Of a DNA stretch of 64,000 nucleotides, positions 41,985-52,049 are shown piece after piece; position 1 is the stretch's first letter, and the number at the start of each line of letters is the position of its first letter. The stretch spans positions 9,457,731 through 9,521,730 of the forward strand of contig OX438758.1 of assembly GCA_949316235.1 (NCBI GenBank). The letters are read 5' to 3'. Under the pieces are notes generated by a model. It did not search any database. It was not told the origin of the DNA and saw only the letters and a program-made list of their open reading frames with translations. The position numbers were made by a program, and so were the translations under genes. The stretch comes from Oegoconia quadripuncta (Eukaryota > Arthropoda > Insecta > Lepidoptera > Autostichidae).

Positions 41985-42238
41985 CAAGTTTTGGGACAAA
42001 AAATTATTGAACCAACCCATCTCTTTTCGTGGGTGTCGTAAAAGATACATATGGGATTTGAATTAAAAACGGCGATGGGCTCGCCTCCTGTTACGTGTGC
42101 GTTTCTGTATATTTCGTAAGGTGAACCGTGGATGTTGTTACAAGAATTAAACTTAATGTTTGTAACACCCAAACACTAATGTTTGGGATATCACTGACCA
42201 CCCGATTTGGGATAAAGATCGTAAGCTTAAGCGTGTAA
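41985..42238 (+). repeat. Repeat E copy
   Basis: CTTTTCGTGGGTGTCGTAAA, ACGGCGATGGGCTCGCCTCC, CGTAAGGTGAACCGTGGATG, GACCACCCGATTTGGGATAA. A 75-codon antisense frame here is an artefact of the repeat. Confidence 0.7.
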
Positions 42239-42675
42239 CTTTATGTTCTTGTGTAGCTTGATGTTCTGGTATTTAATTGTAAAATCGTATGCTGTGTCCC
42301 ACAAAAAAAGTTCACTGCAAATCTAAGACAGCGTATCTCGTCCATAAACCGTTACAAATCAACTTTATAAATAGCCTATAACTTTCACATGGCTTTACGT
42401 AGCCGATAACAAAAAAAATAACAATCCAATTTTAATTTATTCACAAGTATCATGAACCATCGATCAGTTCGGCGCCTCCAGAGCGTAGCATGATGAATAG
42501 CTTGTCACCTTGCGCTCGATTTGACGGCCAGAGAGCACAGATAATTAATCGACCCGATCCAATACTAGAACTGTGTGACGTAATTGTTGTCTGGGCGACT
42601 GGTCGTTTGTCCTGTCGTTCCTTTTTTTGTTTAATCAACAGGTGTGTTTATCAAGAAGTAAAATTGTTATGCGAT
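42239..42675. other. Unrecognised, locally GC-rich
   Basis: 42450-42620 is GC-richer (CAGTTCGGCGCCTCCAGAGC, CTGGGCGACTGGTCGTTTGT) and open in both directions (42490-42840 plus, 42450-42638 minus). Because the plus frame continues into repeat F, I do not call a gene. Confidence 0.45.
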
Positions 42676-42782
42676 GCTAGAATATATAAAGTGGAATTCA
42701 GCTATTTTGATAATGTCAAAAAAATTGTGCTGATAGTGCCAAATAGTGCCCCAAAAAAAATTAGTGCCACTGTAGTTCAAGC
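42676..42782 (+). repeat. Repeat F copy 1
   Basis: GATGCTAGAATATATAAAGT, GGAATTCAGCTATTTTGATA, AAAAAAATTGTGCTGATAGT and ATTAGTGCCACTGTAGTT match the inverse of 52648-52762. The 116-codon frame covering it is therefore repeat-derived. Confidence 0.65.
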
Positions 42783-42929
42783 GTTATTCAATTTAGTGAG
42801 CATTCTGGCGTCACAAAATACTAAAGATATGCTTCACTAAAAATCGAAATTTTCCGATTTGGAAGCCATGTGTTGTTTATATGAAGCCATGTAAGTTTAA
42901 ACTTGAGCTATCACTCATTTTTTTTGTAT

Positions 42930-43325
42930 GATTGACTGGATTCGCGTTTGATCACAATCTCACCTGATGGAAAGTGACGATGTGGTCGAAGATGAAGCTC
43001 GCGATCCCAGTAAAGGCCTATTCACTCTGGTTTTGAAGATCCCAAGGTTGTAAGATTCAGGAAAGACTGACGCCGGAAGGGAGTTCCATGCCTTGGCTGT
43101 TCGGATGATGAATGAAGAATCAAACTTCTTAGTACGACCCCACTAGGCGTGGTCCGAAGATGGAAGGGTGACGGTGGAATAAGATTATGTAATTCCAACG
43201 CACACTCCCCGAAATGCATCCTGTAAAAAACTGAGAGACAGGCGACTTTGCGACGGTGTTCAAGGCTCTGTAATTTAGCAGTCATCGAATTATCACCTAT
43301 GAGTCTCATGGCACGTCGTTCCACT
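42930..43325 (-). mobile_element. Jockey-like LINE 2 copy
   Basis: Begins on the plus strand with GATTGACTGGATTCGCGTTT and ATCACAATCTCACCTGATGG, the inverse 3' terminus shared by six copies in this window, and includes the last ~100 codons of ORF2. Confidence 0.75.
43022..43324 (-). pseudogene. LINE 2 ORF2 C-terminus
   Basis: Peptide MERRAMRLIGDNSMTAKLQS, LEHRRKVACLSVFYRMHFGE, CALELHNLIPPSPFHLRTT. The ERRA.RL...LEHRRKVA.LSVFYR..FGEC..EL..LIPPSPF..RTT order is the conserved post-RT region of a Jockey-clade family. The downstream W.LP..VF tail is frameshifted. The same family as 22945-23437, less decayed. Confidence 0.8.
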
Positions 43326-44087
43326 TATAAAGTAATAAAGGAAAATAGAGATGCTATGTGAGCTAGACGCACCAGGCGCCCACGTGTCTTAAAAGACACA
43401 ATCTTAATTTCACCAGTTCATTCCGCGATGAACCATCTTTGATTGATCGTTAGAGATTATTAATTTACACAACTGCGAAAATTCTTCAGGGAAGTGTAAT
43501 TTCTATTTCAATCGGATTAGTATTCACTTATGAATAGGCACTATCCTTTTTGATAAAGCGGTGAGATGGGTCTGGAAGGAAATGCGATACATTTGTCTGT
43601 GTGTCCACCGCAGTCAGAATCATAGAATCTGGGCTGTTCTACATACATAGAGTATTGTGACATCTGTATAATAACTATACAGAACCACCAAACAAGACCC
43701 AACTAATTATTGGTCAGAGAAGTGAGACAGGGAGATGAAATGTGCCGAAACTATTCACAAAGTCATTAAAGTGGAGGGTGTCTTTAAGATACTAGTCTAA
43801 AACAGACGGTGACTGATACCACCTACTAAATATCCATTTATTAGTCTGCGAGTACATCTCACTTAGCTATGCTATTTATTTTGTAATAATACCAAATTAT
43901 GGTAAGTATCTACATAACATTACATCAAAACTTAGCGAAGCGATGTAGTTTAAAAAAAAAACATGTTGAATTTCAATAAGTGATATTTTTGTATCCTACA
44001 TTGAATAAAATATTTTTCATTTTGATTTTTTTCTTATATTATACTGTTCCCAGGACTCTAGATAAACTTTCAAAGACCGTTGATGTA
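43326..44087. other. No feature recognised
   Basis: Includes AATAAAATATTTTTCATTTT at 44004-44023, which resembles a LINE tail but without supporting context. Confidence 0.5.
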
Positions 44088-44298
44088 CTGTCACCTGCAT
44101 TTAAAAGCATACTTCCTAGCGAGCTAGGTATATTACAGTAGGGACTTATTGTGAGACAAAACAAGCGATTAGTATCAAAATTTCATGATTTGACCACGCT
44201 ATCCTTGGCATATTTTGCCTTGCTCTAATTAATGTTATTAATGCAATAAATATAACGCGCTAGGTAACATCGGGTATACTTTTAAGTGCAGGTGACTG
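44088..44298 (+). mobile_element. MITE-W with 25 bp inverted ends
   Basis: CTGTCACCTGCATTTAAAAG (44088 on) and the inverse of CAGTCACCTGCACTTAAAAG (ending 44298) agree at 22 of 25 positions. TA flanks both sides (44086-44087, 44299-44300), as expected for Tc1/mariner-type insertion. The 211 bp interior has no coding capacity. Single copy in this window. Confidence 0.75.
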
Positions 44299-44417
44299 TA
44301 CCAGTCTCGATCGGAAGGAAGCTACTGATCTAGGTTTCCTCCAAAGTACGATACGTAATATGACTCCGGTACGAGGTTGAAGAGCAGTCTGTCGCTAGCA
44401 TATAAGACTTTAGCTTT

Positions 44418-44728
44418 AACCGCCTCCGTGGCTCAATGTAAAACAACATTGGGTTTACGATCCGGAGGTCGCGGGTTCGATCCCCAGCGGGGTACATATT
44501 TAAGTACTCGGTTTGGTTGGTAGTAGGGCATTTTAAATGTCCCCCTGGCTAGCTACTACCATCTTATCTAAATCTGCCGCCAAGCAGCAATGTTAATAGT
44601 ATTGTTGTGTTCCAGTTGTCAGAGATAAGATAGCCAGTCCCCCAAATGTGTTGGGGTTTCCGGCTCATTTTCACTTAACATCAGGTGTGATTGAGGTCAA
44701 GTACCAACCCGTTGTGCATAAAAAAAAG
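44418..44728 (+). mobile_element. SINE-B full-length copy 2
   Basis: AACCGCCTCCGTGGCTCAAT, perfect B box GGTTCGATCCC, GGCTAGCTACTACCATCTTA and tail to GTTGTGCATAAAAAAAGG. About 25 bp of the tail (QTACGCTTCCACC-type segment after TTTCCGG) are deleted. Confidence 0.85.
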
Positions 44729-45357
44729 GCTTGTGAAATTACAGATGACTAACTCTAGCCCCAAATATTATTCATAATAGTAAAGTTTAGGCCAAAAGTG
44801 TGTAGTCGAGATGACACGCAGATATGTGATCTTCGTGATGATGACACAAAATTTGAAAGCAGTAAATCAGTTGATAACTCGTATCTATCTGAGAACTCAA
44901 GCGGTGCGTTCCAAAAATTCTCCACACAAGTATCTAAAGCTCACACCTGTGTCCATATTCTATAAATACCTTTTAACAACAATATAATATTAAATCGTAC
45001 CGCTACACTAACAGATGTAGTACGTAAATCAATTTTTCGCAACAATAGCAATTGGTAGTGCTGTAACGTCGCAACCGACGATTTTGCTAACGGAATATCT
45101 ACTTTATTGTGAGTGTGCTATGGTATAAAAGGAGGTTTTGAGATAAATGTAGATGTTACAGTATGTGGACGGAGAATGTAACAATGTGCACTTGCGTCCA
45201 CTTGCGAGACGTGAATGCTTGCGCCAGATTTGACCTGAAGTAGCACACGGCTGCTAATGCGCTATTGTGGATTAAATTTATTTGGAAGTTAATATCATAA
45301 TGATAAACACGGATCCCACGGTTACTCGTCTGGTACATTAAATACATTCATAACTTC
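44729..45357. other. No gene recognised
   Basis: A TATAAAAGG motif at 45124-45132 lacks a well-placed initiator and any downstream frame. A 63-codon minus frame (45156-45347) has no motif. Confidence 0.5.
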
Positions 45358-45625
45358 AGCTTTATCCCAAATTGGGTGGTCAAAGATATCCCAAACACGA
45401 GAGTTGACTATTCGAAATGCAGAAACGCCGTTATCTTCACTTAACATCAGGTGTGATTAAGGTCAAGTATCAACCCGTTGTGCATAAAAAAAAACCGCAC
45501 GTGACAAGTAAGCCCATCGCCGTTAAAACGTTCGAGCCTATAGATGCTTTTTGGTTGAAAATTCTTTAATTTTCTTTTATAACACGCACGGGAAGAGATG
45601 GTTTGGGACTATTCTTTTTAAGTGA
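45358..45625 (-). repeat. Repeat E split by a SINE-B tail
   Basis: TTTATCCCAAATTGGGTGGT (45361 on) and, after the insertion, AAGCCCATCGCCGTTAAAAC and ACGCACGGGAAGAGATGG are inverse repeat E. The two halves are contiguous in the minus-strand copy at 48205-48475. Confidence 0.7.
45429..45492 (+). mobile_element. SINE-B tail inside repeat E
   Basis: CGTTATCTTCACTTAACATC through ACCCGTTGTGCATAAAAAAA, only about 64 bp of the SINE-B 3' end. It is among the shortest copies and shows that this end alone can insert. Confidence 0.75.
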
Positions 45626-45980
45626 CGATATGACACAGCCTATTACGAGTGTCTTAGTTTTAATAACTTCAATAGCTTGAAGCACAAGCACAAGTACTAG
45701 CAATATTAGGCAAAGTGCCAGAGCACAGGATGGAGATCTTGTGGCATTTCCATATCATATAGAGTACCTGTCAGTGATAGAATAATTATTTTTCTAACAA
45801 CTCCGTAGCTTGCTTTGGATATAGTAAAGGTAGTTAGTAATAAAACATATTAGATTAAAATTACCGCTGTGAATTTCATTGCGTCGGTGAATATACTTAG
45901 AACTCCTGTAATTATTTTGAAAATCTATGAAAAATTTCTCCGAGGGCATATAACAAGACGTTATAAACTATTCTTAGAAA
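45626..45980. other. No feature recognised
   Basis: AT-rich spacer ending in an (AAAT)n-type microsatellite at 45980-46017. Confidence 0.6.
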
Positions 45981-45984
45981 ATAT

Positions 45985-46200
45985 AAATAAATAAATAAAA
46001 AATAAATATAAATAAATATCCTTAGACATACACACAGCGCCATCTAGTTCCACAGTAAGCAACTATAATCAATGAATCAATCAATCAATTTATTGCTTTC
46101 ACATGGGTTTTAAGGTCTTAGGTTTAGTCTTAGGTTTATAATGCATGTGTTGTGGATACCAGATGGTTGATATACTACATAAATACATTTTTTTTTGTAA
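45985..46200 (-). mobile_element. SINE-A tail with nested LINE tail
   Basis: Inverse SINE-A landmarks CACACAGCGCCATCTAGTTC, CACAGTAAGCAACTATA and TGTTGTGGATACCAGATGGT are split by about 75 bp (46062-46140). The tRNA head is absent. Confidence 0.7.
46062..46140 (-). mobile_element. LINE 3' tip with (ATTG)n tail
   Basis: On the minus strand it ends GCAATAAATTGATTGATTGA, an AATAAA plus ATTG tandem tail like that of LINE-M (26660-26679). It lies between two halves of SINE-A. Confidence 0.5.
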
Positions 46201-46504
46201 ATAAATACCTATTATAAATTAAAACATAAAATAAAGGAGCCATTGATTAATTTTATAGAAAATTGATTTAGGAGATCTTAGCATCTTCTACAATGGAATA
46301 AAGTTCACAGCAGTAACTTTAATTTAATAATGCAGGTTTTATAACTAAATATCTTTACTATACCTAAAGCAAGCTACAGAATTGTTAGAAAACATTTTTA
46401 TTCTATTACTGATGGGTACTCTATCCGTCTCCTATCCTAAAAAATCAGAAATTTAAGATTATAGGAAGTTACACCACAAAAATTGCGTATTTTAACTGGA
46501 CTAC
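46201..46504. other. No feature recognised
   Basis: AT-rich spacer. Confidence 0.6.
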
Positions 46505-46568
46505 ACTTCACTTAACATCAGGTGTGATTGAGGTAAAGTAACAACCCGTTGTTCATAAAAAAAAAACA
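46505..46568 (+). mobile_element. SINE-B tail-only copy
   Basis: CACTTCACTTAACATCAGGT and GATTGAGGTAAAGTAACAAC, then CCCGTTGTTCATAAAAAAAA. The left boundary is nearly the same as at 45429. Confidence 0.75.
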
Positions 46569-46784
46569 CAGGGGGCAGCTCGCATTCACTATCAGAATCT
46601 ATCCCATCCACACAAACACACACTCATCCATTCCCATGGGCATATTTTCTTTTATTCTTTTATTTTATTTACTGATAAAATGTAATATGGAATAGCGGGA
46701 CTAGCATCAAGTAAACTTTACTCACAACACTGGATATTGTAAAAATGTTATCTAGTAAATAAATGTCTTTTTTTTTTTTAATCT

Positions 46785-46872
46785 GCCAATCCGAACTAGG
46801 CCCGATTAGTGAATTATGGCCCATCTCTAAGTGAGAGAAGGGTGTGCCCAAGTAGTGGAACGTAAGGCAATT
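46785..46872 (+). mobile_element. LINE-type 3' repeat fragment
   Basis: ATCTGCCAATCCGAACTAGG, GTGAATTATGGCCCATCTCT and AGAGAAGGGTGTGCCC follow the common lepidopteran 3' UTR pattern (CCGCACTGGGCC... TGGACTATGGCC...GAGGAG). Family identity is from memory. Confidence 0.45.
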
Positions 46873-47243
46873 TATGTGCTCATAAGAATAGTTACTTACT
46901 CATAAAAGATCGATCATACCACAATCTTGCTAAATGACGTTGGAAGTTTTAATCCATAGTTAACGAGATCTACTCTGAAATTAACCTTAATAACCATGAT
47001 GTATCGCCAAGTGCAACGTAAAACAATTAAATAAAGATTATGCAAATCCATCTCATTTCTATTTACATGTTATGTTATATTTCTACCATACGACACACCC
47101 GTTGTGTTGTTTACGCCTTGACACACAAAATGTAACATTATTCTGCTAATAAATATCATTGGTCATAGGCACGTGTCATAATGGCTGACTATTACATTAA
47201 CCCGTGACGTGGTCCATACAAGGACGCTAGGCTACCAACCTGC
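46873..47243. other. No feature recognised
   Basis: AT-rich spacer. Confidence 0.6.
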
Positions 47244-47322
47244 TTAAGTGGTGCCCTCATTGGATAAATTAACATTTCTTTTTAAATACAGATAAATCAG
47301 AAGCCTAATTAATAAATAAGAA
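47244..47322 (+). mobile_element. MITE-Y left-end fragment
   Basis: TTAA (47244-47247) then GTGGTGCCCTCATTGGATAA and TTCTTTTTAAATACAG match the left terminal repeat of MITE-Y, with about 16 bp lost right after TTAA. It is cut off by SINE-C at 47324. Confidence 0.65.
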
Positions 47323-47323
47323 G

Positions 47324-47550
47324 ACGACCGATTGGTGTAGTGGATAGTGACCCTATCAGCGAAACCAACGGTTGCGGGTTCGAATCCCGCAACGGGTAAA
47401 TGTTTGTGTGATGAATATGAACATTTCTTTCTGAGTCATGGATGTATATATAAATATTTATGTATGTTTATCCGTTATCTAGTATCCATAGTACAAGCTT
47501 TGCTTAGTTTGGGACTAGATGATTGGTGTAAGTGTCCGAAATATTAAAAA
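47324..47550 (+). mobile_element. SINE-C reference copy
   Basis: Most intact SINE-C. The perfect A box TGGTGTAGTGG (47333-47343) and perfect B box GGTTCGAATCC (47377-47387) are 33 bp apart, ideal for RNA polymerase III. The body has TTTGTGTGATGAATATGAAC and TATCCGTTATCTAGTATCCA, the tail GACTAGATGATTGGTGTAAG, then AAATATT and an A run. The tRNA-like head and the first 30 bp of the body are shared with SINE-A. The 66-codon frame here is incidental. Confidence 0.85.
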
Positions 47551-47599
47551 AAAAAATCTACGAGTAACCACGTCCGCGCCCTTCCTTCCCATTCACTCA

Positions 47600-47738
47600 C
47601 AATCCAGGTAGAATACAGCCTGGATTAAGACATAGGATATTTTTTATCCCGATTAAATGAGTAGTTTCAGCAGGATACACGAATTCCCGCGTTAAGGTTA
47701 TTCCACGCAGGCGAAGCCGCGGGCGGAAAGCTAGTTAC
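47600..47738 (+). mobile_element. Repeat L copy, Helitron-like end
   Basis: TTATCCCGATTAAATGAGTA, TTCCACGCAGGCGAAGCCGC and GGGCGGAAAGCTAG followed by T. The 3' end is the same as at 14740 (minus) and 60886 (plus). Confidence 0.5.
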
Positions 47739-48204
47739 TTATAAATTTTTCCAGGAGTATCTGAAACATGAAATATGCGCAATTGTTGAGGCGGTTCGTC
47801 CATAGTCGCTGTTCGACGCCCAATAACTGATTTAACTAAGCAGGAGCGAAACAGTATTGGACACTACTCGAACTATTTGAACAAATCACTCACAATAATC
47901 GCTAATCACCTTCACTCATACTAATCAAAATGGAAATTACCCTTCAGGCATGCGAATTTTTTTTTAATGCACACGACTCCAGTCGTCTCCTAGTTCAGTC
48001 GGTCTGATAAAAAGGTTGACAAAGGATATTGTATGGAGAGAGGTTCTCTATTGTTGTTTGTTTTTAGCAAAACGTAACGCAACTCGGTGACAAGATGTTG
48101 ACTTGCCCCCTTAACCATATCACATGTTGCTCTGCTTCCAAATAAATTTTCCTTTCAAATAATATATAGAAAATTATTATAGTTGTTAGGTTTAACCATC
48201 ATAA
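47739..48204. other. No feature recognised
   Basis: AT-rich spacer with a short GC-richer part around 47800. Confidence 0.6.
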
Positions 48205-48475
48205 TGAAAACATACATACAAACATAACGTCACGAACTTTATCCCAAATGGGGTGGTCTGAGATACCCCATTTGGGGTGTTTAATACTTGCAACAGCATC
48301 CACGTTTCACCGTTCCAAATATACAGAAATTCACCGTGAGAAGAGGTGAACCTATCGCCGTTGAAACGCGAAAGTATATAGATATTTTTTGGTGAAGTCC
48401 CTTAGTCACCTTTGACGACAACCACGGGAAGAGACGGATTTCGTTTTATTCTTTTTACGTGCTGAAACTAAACTT
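48205..48475 (-). repeat. Repeat E, full minus copy
   Basis: ACATAACGTCACGAACTTTA, TCCCAAATGGGGTGGTCTGA, CCTATCGCCGTTGAAACGCG and ACCACGGGAAGAGACGGATT. It covers both ends of the repeat, about 270 bp. Confidence 0.7.
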
Positions 48476-48535
48476 TCACTGAAATAAAAGAAAAATGAAG
48501 TATTTAATACGTCGACACATTTTCATTACATATTG

Positions 48536-48786
48536 TATACAGGGTTAATTTGTATTCGTGTAATTCCTATAAACTGGGGACGCCACTCTTGATTACGAAC
48601 AATTTTTTCCAAGGAACCATAGTCAAAATTTTCGATTACCCGAACAAATGATAAGATGGGGTTTCCGGGTCAGTACGCTTCTACCTTCAGGCTCATCTTC
48701 ACTTAACATCAAGTGCTAACTCGTTGTGCATAAAAAAAAACAAAGTAAACCATTCTGAAACCACCGTTATGGAAGTTGACAACAAC
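48536..48786 (+). mobile_element. MITE-Z copy 3 split by SINE-B tail
   Basis: TATACAGGGTTAATTTGTAT and CTTGATTACGAACAATTTTT on the left. After the insertion AAAGTAAACCATTCTGAAAC continues the element exactly where copies 1 and 2 do. The right half beyond about 48786 is lost. Confidence 0.7.
48651..48739 (+). mobile_element. SINE-B tail inside MITE-Z
   Basis: AAGATGGGGTTTCCGGGTCA, CACTTAACATCAAGTGCTAA and GTTGTGCATAAAAAAAA. Left ACAAA and right ACAAAG at the junctions could be the target duplication. About 20 bp inside the tail are deleted. Confidence 0.75.
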
Positions 48787-50392
48787 AATTTTTAATTTTA
48801 TTTGATATTTAATTTCACCTGTGGATAGTTGCAGAAAAAAAATCTTAATATAACTGAATTTTCTGGAGTGCCTTATAATAAAAATTAATACATCATATAA
48901 ATACAGGGCTTCATATAAATACAGGGCTATTAACATGATTTAATGGTATGCTTCTTAGCGAAATGGCTCTTTCGTAGCTCTCTTTAGAAAATTTTATTTA
49001 AAGGCAACAAGATATAATCACTTGAAATAACTCTGTATGACTAATAATGGAGTCGACTATACTGTACACATAAAAAATATTCCCATCAAAACTCGAAAGT
49101 ATACATTATTATTTATGCAACAATAAAATTCGCTATATGCTGAATAAAACTGAATAAAATTAATAGAAAGTTTCTCCACAAATAATAAAAATTAATTTTG
49201 TCATTATTAATTGTGCAAATCAAGTTAAATCCTGTTTTCAACTAAACAACTCGCTTAGAATTTATTCTGTGGACATTTGTGTCATATAAGTTTTTTGTAT
49301 TTAATTATTATTCATCGATATTTATATTGGTACTTTACATAGTTAAATACTATATTTTATACTGCAATAAAAGAACTACATGTGATCAATCACTTCGATT
49401 TATTACACTTGACAATCCTAACTTAAAGCTCACAGCTTTTATTTTTATGGCTATTCAATAAATTTTTAGAAGTTCAAAGTGGAGCATATTACCATACGGT
49501 GCCATCAACGAGAACAATAGTGCCTGTAGTGGGCAATGACTCGAGATTGCATTTGAAATATTCACAAACCTATTCCGCGCCCGTCTGTCTGCTATAACCA
49601 TGTTACCATCAGTCTATAAGTTACGCCAAAATCACCCATAACACAACACATTAAGAACCTTCACTAACAACAATGTTACAAGGTGTTTATAGAGGTATTT
49701 ACAACTGCATTAAAATGTATATATGCATAGCACATGACCTTAGATAAGAGAGTTCAGTGACCCAGGTAAAAATTCGTTTTAGGTGTTTTTTTTGTATAGA
49801 TAAACGTTAATTTGTAACACTTTTTAGTGGTTAGTGCTCGTTTTTATAGGTTTTAAATGAGTCGATGGGATTTTTTTGAAAGTCGGGGCAAAGGTAACAA
49901 ATTTATCTATATATGGCAAGAACACGGATATCTAGTTAAATGCACAGGTTTTAGATTTCCACAGATTCATTCTAATTATATAGTCGACTATGCATCACAT
50001 ATTTCTTTCTATTCTTTTATTAATAATATAAGTAAGGGATTTTTGTCTTTATCGTTGCGAGTGAGTCTCGCCGCAGAAAATGGATCACCGATTTTCTTAT
50101 CCCGCGTGTCCTGACAACTGCACCTTTGACGACCTCCTTAACGCCAGGTTTTGGTACAATAAAATTTTAAACTTGCCTCGACTCGACCAGGAAATGGGAT
50201 CTTTTAGTTCGCGAATTTCTATTTTAATACCTTGCAATATTCCAAGAAAACATTCCCGGATTCATTAAATGATAAAAATGTTTCGCTAAACAATTGTTAT
50301 GTTTCCAATGCACTTAAGTTTTAAAATCAGTGATATCCCTAAATATTACGAGTGTTCCATGTAAACGTTTCAACTTTAGGCGGCCTCTACAC
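48787..50392. other. No gene assigned; two overlapping frames
   Basis: Mostly AT-rich. 49857-50114 (plus) encodes MSRWDFFESRGKGNKFIYI and onward, and 50080-50268 (plus, other frame) MDHRFSYPACPDNCTFDDL and onward. The overlap is locally less AT-rich (50050-50150). They could be two halves of one frameshifted coding relic. I recognise no family. Confidence 0.35.
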
Positions 50393-50957
50393 TTAAGAGC
50401 GTTTATTCCGTCCTGTGGCGCCCTCATTGGATACATTAAGATTTGCTTTTAAATACAGAATAAATAAAAAAAATCGTTCTGAAGAGCTGCACTCGAGAAG
50501 CCTATAAGCTAATTATAAATTATTTACATAATAATAGCTTTGATTAGTTTCTTAATTATTGATAAAAACGTTAACTTTTTTTATAATCGTGAATTCTGGA
50601 AAACTTACCCCATCTTAGGTATTATTTGACGACCTGTTTGGTGTAGTGGTTAAAAATTCTGACTGCTATACCTAAAGGTCGCGGGTTCGAATCCCGCTAA
50701 GGGCATATGTTTGTATGATGAATACAGACATGTGTTCTCGAGTTATGGATGTTTTTCATTTATTTATGTATTTATTTACAAAAAAAAAATATCTGTGTAG
50801 TTTATCAACTATCTGGTATCTATAATACAAGCCTAGTTGCTTAGTGTGGAACTAGATTGCGCTGTGTGTAGGTGTGAAAAGATATTTATTATTATTATTA
50901 TCTATAATTAATTTTTAGACTTCTTGAATGCAGGTCAGAGCGATTATTTATCCAATA
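50393..50957 (+). mobile_element. MITE-Y copy 2 split by SINE-A
   Basis: TTAA at 50393, then GAGCGTTTATTCCGTCCTGT and GGCGCCCTCATTGGATACAT. Interior GCACTCGAGAAGCCTATAAG continues after the SINE with TTTTTAGACTTCTTGAATGC and CAGGTCAGAGCG, in the order of copy 3 (63098-63484). The right terminal repeat is cut at TTTATCCAAT. Confidence 0.75.
50629..50905 (+). mobile_element. SINE-A copy 3 in MITE-Y
   Basis: A box TGGTGTAGTGG (50639-50649) and B box GGTTCGAATCC (50684-50694) are both perfect. The body and tail match 7813-8100, ending in ATT repeats. It is inserted in MITE-Y after TAGGTATTATTT. Confidence 0.85.
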
Positions 50958-51606
50958 ACATCAGGATTGAGGTAATAATCACACTTAAAATAGACAAAAA
51001 AAGATCAGATAATAAAAAAGTGTAATGCAGATAACGTCGAAATGTATGTTAAATAGATATCGGAAAATACTATAAGCGCAAATATGATGGTAAAATATTC
51101 AGAAACAGCCTTGAACCCATCTGTCTCCTTAAATAATTGGCCTTGGATTCTGGGTCAACAGATGCACAAAATTTATTCATATTTTCTAAACAACAGTATC
51201 GCATTACTAGAATTATAACGGGTATGGTGATTAGGATACGAACGGTACGTTCCTTATAATTAAAATGGATAATTTAAACAACATCTACTTAATTTTTTTT
51301 TTTTTAAGATTTTATTCATATTTTACTTAACTAGACACCGGTTTATCTGGATCCTAGAAGAAATAGCTGTTAGCTTTTGGCAAAGAAAAGCATTTTAGCA
51401 TAAATATCACTATCCAAGCATTGCAGTACTGTAATAAATTTGAAATCTGTGATATCCGTGCATTATACAGAATGCTAACGTTATCTTTTCTCTTTAAACT
51501 AAGATCTTTTTCATCGTTCGTTTGTATTTTATCTCAGTAATATGGATTTGAAATACCATTTTCTTTATTTTAAAGAAAAACCTCTACTTGTCTCTATATA
51601 TATTTC
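50958..51606. other. No feature recognised
   Basis: AT-rich spacer. Confidence 0.6.
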
Positions 51607-51931
51607 TTTTATGCACAACGAGTAGCACTTGACTTGAATCACATCTGATGTTAAGTGAAGATGAAGCCGAAGGTGGTAGCATACTGACCCGGAAACCCCA
51701 TCTTATTTGGGGGACTGGCTATCTTATCTCTGACAATCGGAACACAACAATGCTATTAACATTACTGTTTGGCGGCAGATTTAGATAAGATGGTGGTAGC
51801 TAGCCAGGCGGACATTTAATATGCCCTACCACCAATCAAACCGAGTACTAAATATGTACCCCGCTGGGGATCGAACCCGCGACCTCCGAATCGTAAACCT
51901 AATGTTGTTTACATTGAGCCACGGAGGCGGT
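51607..51931 (-). mobile_element. SINE-B full-length copy 4
   Basis: Inverse SINE-B from GCACAACGAGTAGCACTTGA to TTGAGCCACGGAGGCGGT, with inverse B box GGGATCGAACC. Very similar to 37027-37357 including the CCCATCTTATTTGGGGGACT variant, so both belong to one subfamily. Confidence 0.85.
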
Positions 51932-52049
51932 AATATGTAGAGTAGATTACGCAGCCTAGTTTTAAAAATAGTTTTTTACCACTTACATTAAGCATGCTTA
52001 TGTTCAGGGGGTCTAATCCCTAAGTACAAAATTAATTCAGTCAGCGGTA

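Noticed and set aside
42490..42840. 116-codon frame
   Set aside because: Its second half is dispersed repeat F, also present at 52648-52762.
45124..45132. TATAAAAGG motif
   Set aside because: No initiator at the right distance and no exon-like sequence downstream.
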